A DNA stretch of 47,628 bases. It comes from Domibacillus indicus. GTDB taxonomy: Bacteria; Bacillota; Bacilli; Bacillales; Domibacillaceae. Shown here one piece after another: positions 17,413 to 25,358 of the stretch (positions are counted from its first letter, which is position 1; every line of letters begins with the position of its first letter). The notes beneath the pieces were generated by a model. The model was not told the origin of the DNA. It was given only the letters and a program-made list of their open reading frames with translations, and searched no databases. The stretch spans positions 1-47,628 of the forward strand of contig NZ_LAJB01000016.1 of assembly GCF_000970685.1 (NCBI RefSeq). Direction: 5' to 3'. The position numbers were made by a program, and so were the translations under genes.

Positions 17413-17703
17413 TCCTTATTTTTATTTAGCTAAATTTTACACCGAAGGAGTAATTTAGTGAATAACTAATTAAAAGAAGTCTAGAAAGTAACTTAATAAG
17501 CGGAGTCATTGGTTATCTGTTAAGTTACGTTGTCATAGAAAAAATTCAAATTTCTTAGTATTAATGATGTTTTGGATTATTTTCTTTTTTTTATTTTTAA
17601 TAAGAGTATGGAGTTCTCTCGGTAAAAAAAGAAGATTAATAAAATATTAATTGGGCGAAACCCATCTCATCTACTTCGTAGATGTGGAGTTAGTATAGTT
17701 TCA
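17413..17703. other. Intergenic stretch before the IS
   Basis: AT-rich and without a gene. A short hairpin (CATCTAC-TTC-GTAGATG, about 17669-17685) sits about 20 bases before the left end of the insertion sequence. Confidence 0.4.
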
Positions 17704-17747
17704 TGGACACAGTTTAATTAAGTCCTTACAATTATTTTTGAGAGGAT

Positions 17748-18032
17748 GTGTCCGAATTGGAACGTAAACCTGCAGGCAAAAAATACAACCTTGATTTTAA
17801 GAAAACGATTGTGGATTTGTATCATTCTGGCAGCTCAGTTAAAGAATTAAACAGCGAATATGGCGTATCAGAAGTAACGATTTATAAATGGGTGAAAGAC
17901 TTTACCCCTATCGGTTCAGAGAAAGAGGCACTGACACCAAAAGAGTTAGCCGAGATTCAGAAAGAAAACCTTCGGTTAAAACAGGAGGTAGAAATCCTAA
18001 AAAAGGCTATGGCCATATTCGCGAAAAAGTAA
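17748..18032 (+). CDS. IS3-family transposase OrfA
   Basis: 94 residues from a GTG start. It contains an HTH_Tnp_1 domain (YNLDFKKTIVDLYHSGSS, YGVSEVTIYKWVKDF) and a C-terminal leucine-zipper-like helix (ENLRLKQEVEILKKAMAIF). OrfA binds the element's ends; the full transposase is made by -1 frameshifting into orfB at the CTAAAAAAGG run near 17997-18006. Confidence 0.92.
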   Translation: MSELERKPAGKKYNLDFKKTIVDLYHSGSSVKELNSEYGVSEVTIYKWVKDFTPIGSEKEALTPKELAEIQKENLRLKQEVEILKKAMAIFAKK

Positions 18033-18908
18033 CTGAAGCAGAGCTAACCCATTTTATCGAAGAACACAAGGATCAATACCCTGTTCAGAAGATGTGCGAA
18101 GTACTGGCCGTGCCAAGAAGCAGCTACTATGATTCCCTTGAAAAAACGATGTCAAAGCGTGAACATGAAAACCAGGAACTCACGAAGGAGATCCAACGGA
18201 TTCACCTGGAAAGTAAGGCGCGTTACGGCGCTCCGAAAATTCATAAAATCTTATTAAACAACGGGTTTTATTTAAGCCTAAAGCGTGTCCAGCGCCTAAT
18301 GAGAAAGGCAGGCCATTCGTTCGATTATCAAGAGAAAATACCGTCCCTGCCCCTCAAAAGAAAAGGTTGTGCAGCTGGATAATCTTTTAAAACGAGACTT
18401 CTCTACCTGCACGGTCAATGAGAAATGGGTGGCGGATATTACGTATATTCCTACGTTAAAAGACGGCTGGTGCTATCTGGCCTCTGTATTGGATCTGCAT
18501 TCGAAAAAAATCGTTGGCTATTCTTTTTCTCGTTCTATGACATCAGAATTGGTGATTGAAGCACTTCAAAACACCTGTTTTTCTCAAAAGCCCCAAAAGG
18601 GCTTAATTCTCCATACTGATCTTGGCTTACAATATACCAGCAGTGAGTTTACTCAGTATGTTCAAAAACACGATATTCAGCAGTCTTTCAGCCAGAAAGG
18701 CTGTCCTTATGACAATGCCTGTATAGAATCATTTCACGCCATACTAAAGAAAGAAGAAGTATATCATACGCAATACACAGACTATCGAGCTGCAAATCTG
18801 GCTATATTCCAGTTTATAGAAGGCTGGTATAACCGAAACAGAATCCATAGCAGTATTGGTTATCAGACACCTCAAGCCATTGAGGATGAAATTAGAAAAG
18901 CAGCTTAA
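17999..18908 (+). pseudogene. IS3-family transposase OrfB, frameshifted
   Basis: The first part reads PVQKMCEVLAVPRSSYYDSL and RYGAPKIHKILLNNG, typical of the IS150-type HTH_21 region. After MRKAGH the frame is lost; removing one C at 18313-18314 restores IRSIIKRKYRPCPSKEKVVQ and continues into the DDE integrase core. That core has WVADITYI with the first Asp, LHTDLGLQY with the second Asp, and the usual Glu in CIESFHAILKKEEVY. So a one-base insertion breaks an otherwise complete orfB. Transposition would need repair or a helper copy. Confidence 0.9.
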
Positions 18909-18929
18909 GGCTTAATTTTTTTGTGTCCA

Positions 18930-19402
18930 AATTATTGACTCAAATCCAAGATTTTGTTGGTCAAAAATCCGGTCAAGAAATTTAAATTTTTTATTTAACA
19001 GTTTTTCAGAGGGTATGAGTATTTAAGTGTTTAATGCCTTGGAGTAACTGATTTTTAAAAGGGGAAACAGACCTTCTCAGAATGAGGACACCATCTTGAC
19101 AGGGTAGAGGTCGCTAAACCGAGCTAGTTTATAATTAAGGTAGGAAGGAATTTGAAAATATTCCGAAGGTTTGTTATTCTAATTTCATAGCTTTACTTAT
19201 TCGTCACAGTAATGTGAAAGTCGATATACCCTTCCTCTTGCCAAGGGAGAATCGACCTAAAGTATTTGCCGCTATTCTTACTATGCACTGCATAGATCAG
19301 GGAAATAGCAGGCCGGTGGCTCAGCCATCCTAAAGCGATTATTGGATTTTTTAAAAGCAGGCATATGACCTTACTTCACTATGCCTTTATAGAGCAGACC
19401 TT
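18930..19402. other. Gene-free 470-base stretch between IS and terminator
   Basis: No gene seen. It ends in a strong intrinsic terminator at 19403-19442 that lies before, not after, a recognised gene. The stretch could therefore encode a short untranslated transcript or be the end of a gene cut off by the IS. Segments such as CAGGCCGGTGGCTCAGCC are more GC-rich than the flanks. I see no known riboswitch or ncRNA class in it. Confidence 0.35.
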
Positions 19403-19442
19403 AAAACCGGTGGATTCCGCATGAATCAAACCGGTTTTTTTT
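19403..19442 (+). terminator. Strong intrinsic terminator upstream of bet/recT-like gene
   Basis: AAAACCGG (19403) pairs with CCGGTTTT (19431), with an inner GATTC/GAATC pairing, and is followed by T residues to 19442. It sits about 100 bases before the recombinase gene, so it terminates something upstream or attenuates that gene. Confidence 0.75.
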
Positions 19443-19543
19443 GCGTTTACATGCTCATGATCCCGTTAAAAGAAGCGTATTTGCTCAAAGAGAGCAGTGC
19501 GCTTTTTTTATATAAAAATTTCTTGGAAAGGGTGTTTATCAAA

Positions 19544-20542
19544 ATGGAAAAAGGAATCGTTTTTTCTCAAGAACAGAAGTCATTGATCTGGAGCCGGCTT
19601 GTTGGGCCAAACGGCGGAACAAAAGAAGAAGCCAGGCATTTCATGGAAGTCTGCGAAACATTCGGGCTGAATCCGCTGCTTGGTGATGTTCTGTTTCAAA
19701 AATACGAAACAAGAGAGGGAACGCGTACCGATTTTATTACCACGCATGACGGACTGCTTCGTACAGCCGCCCAGCATCCTGATTATATCGGGCCGCCTTG
19801 TGCAGCAGAAGTAAGAGAAAGGGATGAGTTTGAAATCATTCCGTCTGAAGGGTACGTGCGGCATGTATTTGGCCAGAAGCGGGGCAAGATTATCGGCGCT
19901 TATGCGGTTATAAATCATAAGCGGTTCTGTCCCTGTGCTGTATTTGTGAATTTTGAAGAATGTCTGAAAGCCAACACATGCGCCCAACAGAGGAGTGAAA
20001 AGGAAAGTTCATCTGACTGGGATGAGTTCCCCGCTGCCATGATTATTAAAGCCGCAGAAGTGTTGGTTTTAAGAAAACAGTTTCCGCTGGGCGGCCTTCA
20101 CACAGCCGGGGAAGCAGAGTTGAAAAGTGAAAAAGCAGATACTGTGCTGGACCATCAAAAGGATCATGAAATGAATTTGCTTGCATCCGGGCAGCACGTT
20201 CATGGTCAAGTAACAGCGGAAAATCCGCCGCCAGGTAAAGAATCCAAAAGCAGTTCAAAAGAGGAAAGCTGTTCAAGCTCTTCTGAAGAAACAGATTCAA
20301 AAGGCTTTGTGCTAAAACACTACAATTCCGGTATCTCACCAAGCGGCATCCCGTATGTCAAACTGCAGGTAGTGGATCAGGGGTCGAAAGAAGAGAAGCT
20401 GGTTCTCGCAAAAGGAGAACAATCGGTTGAACTGACCCGGCAGATTCCAGAAGAAGAACCTTTTCTTATGGATACCCGGGAGGAAAACGGCTATCTCTTT
20501 TTAACATCAGTGAACCAGGTAAAAGCCGGATCAGCATCATGA
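19544..20542 (+). CDS. Phage-type recombination protein Bet/RecT-like
   Basis: 332 residues from the ATG at 19544, preceded by GGAAAGGGTG; an in-frame GTG/ATG further up lies inside the terminator and is not used. The first 200 residues match single-strand annealing proteins of the Bet type: EARHFMEVCETFGLNPLLGD, FITTHDGLLRTAAQHPDYIG, AYAVINHKRFCP, and EFPAAMIIKAAEVLVLRKQF. A serine-rich linker follows, then a C-terminal domain of about 90 residues (FVLKHYNSGISPSGIPYVKL onward) not present in simple RecT proteins. It would anneal complementary single strands during recombination or replication of a mobile element. Its stop overlaps the next gene's ATG (ATGA). It heads a more GC-rich, plasmid-like block. 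Confidence 0.82.
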   Translation: MEKGIVFSQEQKSLIWSRLVGPNGGTKEEARHFMEVCETFGLNPLLGDVLFQKYETREGTRTDFITTHDGLLRTAAQHPDYIGPPCAAEVRERDEFEIIPSEGYVRHVFGQKRGKIIGAYAVINHKRFCPCAVFVNFEECLKANTCAQQRSEKESSSDWDEFPAAMIIKAAEVLVLRKQFPLGGLHTAGEAELKSEKADTVLDHQKDHEMNLLASGQHVHGQVTAENPPPGKESKSSSKEESCSSSSEETDSKGFVLKHYNSGISPSGIPYVKLQVVDQGSKEEKLVLAKGEQSVELTRQIPEEEPFLMDTREENGYLFLTSVNQVKAGSAS

Positions 20543-20889
20543 TTACCGCTGCATTTACAGACGGTGAGATGCTGATATGCGCAATGCCATCTGAACGGAA
20601 GAACGGCCTGTATCTCGCAATGGTTCGTCCTGAAAGAGACGGCCTTCTTGTGACGCATTCAGTTTCCGGCAGTACAAAACAGCAGAGAACCTGTATTAAA
20701 GAAGCAGTCGCTTGTTATTACATGTGGCGGTGGTGGAAGCAGCGCACGAAGGTCACTGTAAAATCTGCATCCATTGTACTTCAGCCGCATTGGATTCAAA
20801 TTCCGGTGCCGGGTACGGTCCCAGACATCATACAGCAGATAGGAGAGGATGAGTGGCATGCTGCCGAATATTTTGGATGTCGCTTCTGA
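20539..20889 (+). CDS. Unknown small protein of recombination block
   Basis: 116 residues, coupled to the Bet/RecT-like gene by an ATGA overlap and overlapping the next gene by about 40 bases. No family recognised. It has a compact alpha/beta look (MITAAFTDGEMLICAMPSER, YLAMVRPERDGLLVTHS) and a Trp-rich centre YYMWRWWKQRTKV. Its place between an annealing protein and a zinc-finger primase-like protein suggests a role in DNA metabolism of the same element. Confidence 0.6.
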   Translation: MITAAFTDGEMLICAMPSERKNGLYLAMVRPERDGLLVTHSVSGSTKQQRTCIKEAVACYYMWRWWKQRTKVTVKSASIVLQPHWIQIPVPGTVPDIIQQIGEDEWHAAEYFGCRF

Positions 20890-21529
20890 ACATAAACTGA
20901 CATTCCAGCCCCGGTCACTCGGTAAAAAGCAGACACTCGCCAAGTGTCCGTTCTGCCGCGAAGACGACCAGCCCAGGAAGCGGAAAAAGTATTACCTTTC
21001 CTTAAACACACAGGAGCAAATTTTTAAATGCTGGTATTGTGGCGAGTCAGGCGGTGTTTTCCGGTTCATGGCTCTTCTGGAAGGTGTATCGGAAAATGAA
21101 GTCATCGACCGGTACCGTAAAAAAAGCCGCAGCACCTACAAACTGCATCCCGCTGAGAAACTAACCAGCAGCCAGTGTAGAATGATGGGTCTGGATAAAA
21201 AACCGGATTGGATGGGTATCCGCAAGTTCGACTATCCATCCTATAAAAAACTGAGGGAACTCGTCTGGAAAGCATGGAATCAGTTTCTGCAGAATGAAAA
21301 GCGGTTTGCCTATCAGCTGCTCGTAATAAGCATTGCTGGCAGAACCTATGGGAAAGCGGTAGAAGCGATTGGGAAAAGGGAGAAAGAGATTGGTGCACCG
21401 TTCCTGAAAGAAGTGCTGGATATCTATTCTCTCTCTGAACGGCCCAGGCAAATTAACCGCCTGGAAGCATTGGCGCTCCATATAGGCGATCCATTGAAAT
21501 ATCCCTATTCACCAATGGAGAAAGAATAA
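20849..21529 (+). CDS. CHC2-type zinc-finger protein, primase-like
   Basis: 226 residues. Near the N-terminus CPFCRED and KCWYCGESGGVFRFMALL form a four-Cys zinc ribbon like the DnaG CHC2 finger (F-x-C-x-x-C-G-x-x-G). No TOPRIM or polymerase domain follows, so it is not a full primase. The rest is helical and basic. Two starts are possible: ATG 20849, or ATG 20858, which is better spaced after AGGAGAGG. It overlaps the preceding gene. The likely role is DNA binding in replication or recombination of the former mobile element. Confidence 0.65.
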   Translation: MSGMLPNILDVASEHKLTFQPRSLGKKQTLAKCPFCREDDQPRKRKKYYLSLNTQEQIFKCWYCGESGGVFRFMALLEGVSENEVIDRYRKKSRSTYKLHPAEKLTSSQCRMMGLDKKPDWMGIRKFDYPSYKKLRELVWKAWNQFLQNEKRFAYQLLVISIAGRTYGKAVEAIGKREKEIGAPFLKEVLDIYSLSERPRQINRLEALALHIGDPLKYPYSPMEKE

Positions 21530-21610
21530 TATGCAGCCGCTATGATTGGTGTGCAAAAGAGTGCTAAAAAAATGGGATGCTGCCGGCATTCTCTCAAAGG
21601 AGGAATCATT

Positions 21611-21772
21611 GTGTTAGCAAGCATTAACAGGAAATTTTATCAATCACCCAAAACGGCCTGTTTCTTATTAAGCTTGAAGAAAAAACGCGCTGAGAAGGCA
21701 TTTATCTGCTTTCAAGATGCAGCGGAAAGCGGCAAAAGCCTGATAGGCGGGGATGGTGGAAGGTTATGCTGA
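21611..21772 (+). CDS. Small basic unknown protein
   Basis: 53 residues from a GTG directly behind AAAGGAGG, the best ribosome site in this block; an in-frame ATG at 21542 has none. It starts MLASINRKFYQ. No family recognised. Its stop overlaps the next gene's start region, so it belongs to the same transcript. Confidence 0.5.
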   Translation: MLASINRKFYQSPKTACFLLSLKKKRAEKAFICFQDAAESGKSLIGGDGGRLC

Positions 21773-22131
21773 TGGCTGTCCCGAAAATCAGGTCCAGGCA
21801 GGAAGCTTCAGAGCTGGCTATGGAAATTGAGCGCATGGAAGCCTCTTTAAAGACCCTGAAAGCGGAGTTAAAACGGTTTGTGGACCAGAATGGCGCCATT
21901 GAAACGGGCGAAAAAGTATGGAACTACAATACAGCGGTTTCATGGGAATTTCATGAATCCGGCCTGAAAGAAATGGCCACTCAGCTGGCGCTTGAAGGAA
22001 TCAACCCATGGGCAGTGATGACGATTTCAGCAGCGAATTTGAAGAAAATCGGCTGGAATGAAGACGTGCTGCGCCAATTTGGGCAAAAAAAAGAGACGAA
22101 GCGCTTTTCGTCTAAACAGAAAAAATCTTAA
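21772..22131 (+). CDS. Unknown coiled-coil protein
   Basis: 119 residues from the ATG at 21772, eight bases after GGAAGG; the ATG at 21766 is too close to that site. Residues 10-40 form a heptad-rich helix (ASELAMEIERMEASLKTLKA). A conserved-looking centre follows (WNYNTAVSWEFHESGLKEMA), then a very basic tail. No family is known to me. It lies between the zinc protein and the RadC-like gene. Confidence 0.65.
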   Translation: MAVPKIRSRQEASELAMEIERMEASLKTLKAELKRFVDQNGAIETGEKVWNYNTAVSWEFHESGLKEMATQLALEGINPWAVMTISAANLKKIGWNEDVLRQFGQKKETKRFSSKQKKS

Positions 22132-22242
22132 GTTAAACACAGTATACCATATCTAAAATAAGCCTTCCACCCCGGTCATAAAAAGCGGTGGCATGATTCC
22201 TCGTGCCGCTGCGGCGCGGGGACTCATGGAAAGGATAAAACA

Positions 22243-22890
22243 TTGAGAAAAACATATATTGAAACAGCGCGTGAAGTTCTTTCCATGTATGGTTCTGGAC
22301 AGGGAGTGGACTTGCAGCATCTGCTGGCGGTCTTAATCGGTCCGAAAGCCACCCCGGAGCTGTGCGGCCGCCTTTCGGCTAAAGGAATTCAGGATCTGGC
22401 GGATCTGACAGAGCGGGAATGGTGTGCAGAAGGGCTGACCCTTACGCAGGCTCAACGGGTCATGGCCGGATTTCAGGTCGGCCGGAAGTGGAGCTTTGTA
22501 TCGGCTGAGCAGCGTTTTACGGTTCGCAGTCCGGAAGATGCCTACAGCTACCTGCGCACAAAAATCGGGTATGAAAAGCAGGAAGTCTTCTATGTGCTGT
22601 ATTTAAATACAAAAAATCAGGTCATTTACGAGCGGGCTGTCTTCAAAGGAAGCCTGAACGCATCGATCGTGCATTCAAGGGAGGTCTTTCGCTTTGCGAT
22701 ACAGCATTCAGCTGCAAGCATTGTATGTTCGCACAATCACCCTTCCTTTGATCCTTCGCCAAGCCGTGAAGACATTGATGTCACCAGGCGTCTGGCGGAA
22801 GGCGGCAAAATGATCGGGATCGACCTGCTGGACCATATCGTGGTCTGCCCGCAAAAGTACTTTTCGATGAAAGAAAAAGGCTATCTGTAA
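22243..22890 (+). CDS. RadC-like JAMM-domain protein
   Basis: 215 residues from a TTG start behind GGAAAGGAT. An N-terminal helix-hairpin-helix-like part precedes the RadC/MPN domain. The JAMM metal motif is complete: E near 130 (VIYERAVFKGSLN), then SHNHPSFDPSPSREDID near 163-179 with both His and the Asp, and QVGRKWSFVS-type leader sequence. Plasmid and phage RadC-like proteins of this kind commonly travel with ArdC-type antirestriction genes, as here. The exact biochemical role of RadC proteins is unsettled. Confidence 0.88.
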   Translation: MRKTYIETAREVLSMYGSGQGVDLQHLLAVLIGPKATPELCGRLSAKGIQDLADLTEREWCAEGLTLTQAQRVMAGFQVGRKWSFVSAEQRFTVRSPEDAYSYLRTKIGYEKQEVFYVLYLNTKNQVIYERAVFKGSLNASIVHSREVFRFAIQHSAASIVCSHNHPSFDPSPSREDIDVTRRLAEGGKMIGIDLLDHIVVCPQKYFSMKEKGYL

Positions 22891-22995
22891 ACAGCCTTCT
22901 CGTTATAAAAATCCAAAGAGTGTTTCATAAAAGCCAAATCCATTTTCGGATTTGGCTTTTTGTGTTTTAAAATCTCGAACAGAGGAGCGTTTAAA

Positions 22996-23841
22996 ATGAG
23001 CGAAACGATTTACCGGATGGTTACCGACCGAATTATTGAACAGCTGGAAAAAGGAGTTGTGCCCTGGCGTCGTCCATGGAAAAACGGTGCGACGGTCAAC
23101 TGGGTGAGCCAAAAACCGTACCGGGGCATTAATTCTCTTCTTTTGGAGCCGGGCGAATATGCAACATTTAAGCAGATCAGGGAAGCTGGGGGCAAAGTCC
23201 GTAAAGGTGAAAAAGGACATATCGTCGTGTTCTGGAAATGGACAGAGCGTGAAAATGAAGAGACCGGCGAGAAAGAACAGATTCCGCTTCTTCGCTATTA
23301 CAAAGTGTTTCATGTGATCAAGCAGGCAGAGGGCCTTCAAAGCAAACGGGATAAGGAAACATTTGACCATAATCCAATTGAATCGGCCCAGCAGATCGTG
23401 GATGGATACGCCGATTCACCTGTTATCCACCATCAATCGGGACGTGCTGTTTACTTCCCCAAATTGGATCGTGTAAGCGTGCCGCCGCTGGAAGACTACA
23501 GGGAAGCAGAAGAGTATTATTCTGTCCTGCTTCACGAATTAATTCACAGCACCGGCCATCAAAAGCGGCTTGCCCGCAAAGGGATCACTCAAAGCAGCGT
23601 ATCATTTGGAGATGAGGTTTATTCCAAAGAAGAGCTGGTTGCGGAAATCGGCGCGGCCATGCTGTGCGGAGTAGCAGGTATTGAAAATGCGACGATCGAA
23701 AACAGTGCCAGCTATATACAGTCCTGGCTTCGGGCATTGAAGGAAGATTCCAAGCTGATTGTTTATGCGGCAGCCCAGGCTCAAAAAGCAGCAGATTATA
23801 TCCAATCCGGCCTTGGAAAAGGTCTTTACAAAGAAGGATAA
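22996..23841 (+). CDS. ardC: ArdC-family antirestriction protein
   Basis: 281 residues from the ATG at 22996, preceded by AGAGGAGCG. The N-terminal ArdC single-strand DNA-binding domain reads VTDRIIEQLEKGVVPWRRPW, YRGINSLLL and GGKVRKGEKGHIVVFWKW. The C-terminal zincin peptidase has the HELIHSTGH motif near 179-187 and the third ligand region SKEELVAEIGAAMLCG. ArdC proteins protect incoming plasmid DNA from host restriction. It is striking that it lies beside several restriction systems; it likely came with the mobile block. A perfect CAAAnnnn-type terminator is not seen, but a hairpin follows at 23868. Confidence 0.9.
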   Translation: MSETIYRMVTDRIIEQLEKGVVPWRRPWKNGATVNWVSQKPYRGINSLLLEPGEYATFKQIREAGGKVRKGEKGHIVVFWKWTERENEETGEKEQIPLLRYYKVFHVIKQAEGLQSKRDKETFDHNPIESAQQIVDGYADSPVIHHQSGRAVYFPKLDRVSVPPLEDYREAEEYYSVLLHELIHSTGHQKRLARKGITQSSVSFGDEVYSKEELVAEIGAAMLCGVAGIENATIENSASYIQSWLRALKEDSKLIVYAAAQAQKAADYIQSGLGKGLYKEG

Positions 23842-23867
23842 AGAAAAAGTATTTTAAATTGGTTATG

Positions 23868-23914
23868 TGCCGTTCTGCGAGTTGGCTGTAGATTCTTAAA
23901 CTTGCGGAGCGGCA
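23868..23914. repeat. Long wobble hairpin after ardC
   Basis: TGCCGTTCTGCGAG and CTTGCGGAGCGGCA pair over 14 positions using several G-U pairs, with a 19-base loop. There is no T run. It could be an RNA structure or the mark where the plasmid-like block ends; base composition drops right after it. Confidence 0.45.
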
Positions 23915-24019
23915 AGAACAATATATTATTGTTATAACAGTAGTGGTATATAACTTATTAATTCAGTTTTTGATCTCTAATTAGAGGTGAAGAATAAAAT
24001 ATAAACGGTGGTGAAAGAA

Positions 24020-24274
24020 GTGGAACGGTAAATCATTAAGATCGGAAACAGCTTAGGTGTTACGTTGCCACAGGAAGTAGTGGAGCATTTAAAAGTAAAA
24101 CAAGGGGAATCTGTTGTATTCAATCTCAGCGAAAATAGAAAAGTGATCTTTAAAAAGCGGCCGCCTGTCAATATAGAAGGGTTTGATAACGATATCGATC
24201 AAGATTTCCTTGAGGGAATGAAAGAGATGTTTAATCAGTACGATAACACGCTTCGCAATCTGGCTGATAGGTAA
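24020..24274 (+). pseudogene. AbrB/MazE-type antitoxin with nonsense codon
   Basis: The reading frame from GTG 24020 is E-R-stop-I-I-K-I-G-N-S-L-G-V-T-L-P, then EVVEHLKVKQGESVVFNLSE and FKKRPPVNIEGFDNDIDQDF. Swapped-hairpin AbrB/MazE antitoxins begin with this pattern, normally with Lys where TAA stands (AAA to TAA). Translation could restart at TTG 24065 but would lose the first strand of the DNA-binding fold. The C-terminal acidic part would normally bind a toxin. The next gene is a Fic protein 235 bases downstream, beyond a large palindrome, so it may be a former toxin partner. Confidence 0.72.
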
Positions 24275-24342
24275 TCAAAAGGCCAAACAGTCGATCAAAT
24301 CAATAGAAGACTTTCATAAAGTTGTTGATAAGTATACTTAGT

Positions 24343-24390
24343 CAAAAGTGTATATGAGCAAAAGTATACTTTTGCTCATATACACTTTTG
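24343..24390. repeat. Perfect 48-base palindrome
   Basis: Each half is 24 bases and the other half is its exact complement, with no loop. The arms contain CAAAAGTGTAT and CAAAAGTATAC, centred on GTATAC. Related arms recur at 26337-26416 and 26912-26924. It separates the broken antitoxin from the Fic gene. It is too symmetric to be only a terminator and has no T run. Confidence 0.85.
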
Positions 24391-24509
24391 TTGTTCCTAA
24401 ATATTCGTCCTTAAAAGACAGAAATGTGCCTCGTACAACCCTGTATATACTGACTAATAAACATACGTTTCACACAATGAGATAGAATGAAAGTAGAGAG
24501 GAGGCGGCT

Positions 24510-25241
24510 GTGGTGTTTCAAGCAATTAACGAAAAAAAGCAACAGTTAGATGCGAAAAGCCCTTTGCCTGCTTATACACTAAAGAGCTTAAAAGAAAAAT
24601 TGCTGCTTGAATGGATATATCATTCCAATGCAATTGAAGGAAACACACTTACATTAAAGGAAACAAAGGTCGTTCTTGAAGGCATTGCGGTAGGCGGCAA
24701 AACCATACGGGAACATCTTGAAGTCATTAATCACCGGGAAGCCATCAAGTACGTTGAGGAAATTGTCACTAAGGATGAGCCACTGTCTGAATGGCAAATT
24801 AAAAATATTCACCGTCTTGTTTCAAAGGGAATTGATGAGGAGTACGCAGGTGTGTACCGTAATCAGCAAGTGTTTATTTCAGGGGCAGAACACACTCCGC
24901 CTGAGCCGTTTTCTTTAAAAGAGAAGATGAAGCAGCTTACTGCATGGCATGAAGGAGAAGCACAGCAGCTTCATCCGGTCGAACGGGCTGCCAAATTGCA
25001 TGCCATCTTTGTCGGGATTCACCCATTTATTGATGGGAATGGCCGCACGTCAAGGCTGTTGTTAAACCTGGATTTAATGAAGTCAGGATTTCCTCCAATC
25101 GTCATTAAAGCGGAGAATCGCCTAGCTTACTATAGCGCATTAGACAAGGCGCACACTACAAACGATTTTCAAGACTTTATCCAATTGGTAGAGCAGGAAG
25201 TGAATCACACGCTAGATTTGTATTTGTCTGCGGTAAATTAA
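24510..25241 (+). CDS. Fic-family AMP-transferase-type protein
   Basis: 243 residues from GTG 24510 (or GTG 24513), preceded by AGAGAGGAGG. The Fic core motif HPFIDGNGRTSR begins near residue 171 with the catalytic His. The N-terminal helix carries SNAIEGN near 39-45, matching the (S/T)xxxE(G/N) inhibitory motif, so this is an auto-inhibited class II type Fic protein. Such enzymes transfer AMP or similar groups to proteins. The activity may be regulatory or toxic; the broken antitoxin upstream suggests, but does not prove, a toxin-antitoxin origin. Confidence 0.9.
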   Translation: MVFQAINEKKQQLDAKSPLPAYTLKSLKEKLLLEWIYHSNAIEGNTLTLKETKVVLEGIAVGGKTIREHLEVINHREAIKYVEEIVTKDEPLSEWQIKNIHRLVSKGIDEEYAGVYRNQQVFISGAEHTPPEPFSLKEKMKQLTAWHEGEAQQLHPVERAAKLHAIFVGIHPFIDGNGRTSRLLLNLDLMKSGFPPIVIKAENRLAYYSALDKAHTTNDFQDFIQLVEQEVNHTLDLYLSAVN

Positions 25242-25300
25242 TCTTGGGGAAACAGCTGTTCAGATGCACAGAAACAATATGACGTTCCAAAAGACAAAAA

Positions 25301-25334
25301 AGCGCTGCTTTGTTTTGAAAGCAGGGCTTTTTTT
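25301..25334. terminator. Bidirectional terminator
   Basis: AGCGCTGCTTT (25301) pairs with AAAGCAGGGCT (25318) with one mismatch; A residues precede it and seven T residues follow. It serves the Fic gene and the convergent gene at 25359. Confidence 0.85.
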
Positions 25335-25358
25335 GTATTATGTTAGATGGAAAGAGGA

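Larger units (their letters stand above)
17704..18929 (+). mobile_element. IS3-family insertion sequence, 1226 bp
   Basis: The ends match as imperfect 19-base inverted repeats: TGGACACAGTTTAATTAAG on the left, and the complement of the right end reads TGGACACAAAAAAATTAAG. Inside are orfA and orfB with a typical A6G slippage site at their junction. No matching 3-4 base target duplication is visible (left flank TTTCA, right flank AATTA). The 16 bases after the right end plus the terminal bases recur as a 23-base exact match, inverted, at 40773-40795. orfB is frameshifted, so this copy is probably not autonomous. Confidence 0.88.

Noticed and set aside
22141-22242. GC-rich stem region before the RadC-like gene as a structured RNA
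   Set aside because: Only short imperfect pairings, no known class; it is probably ordinary leader sequence.
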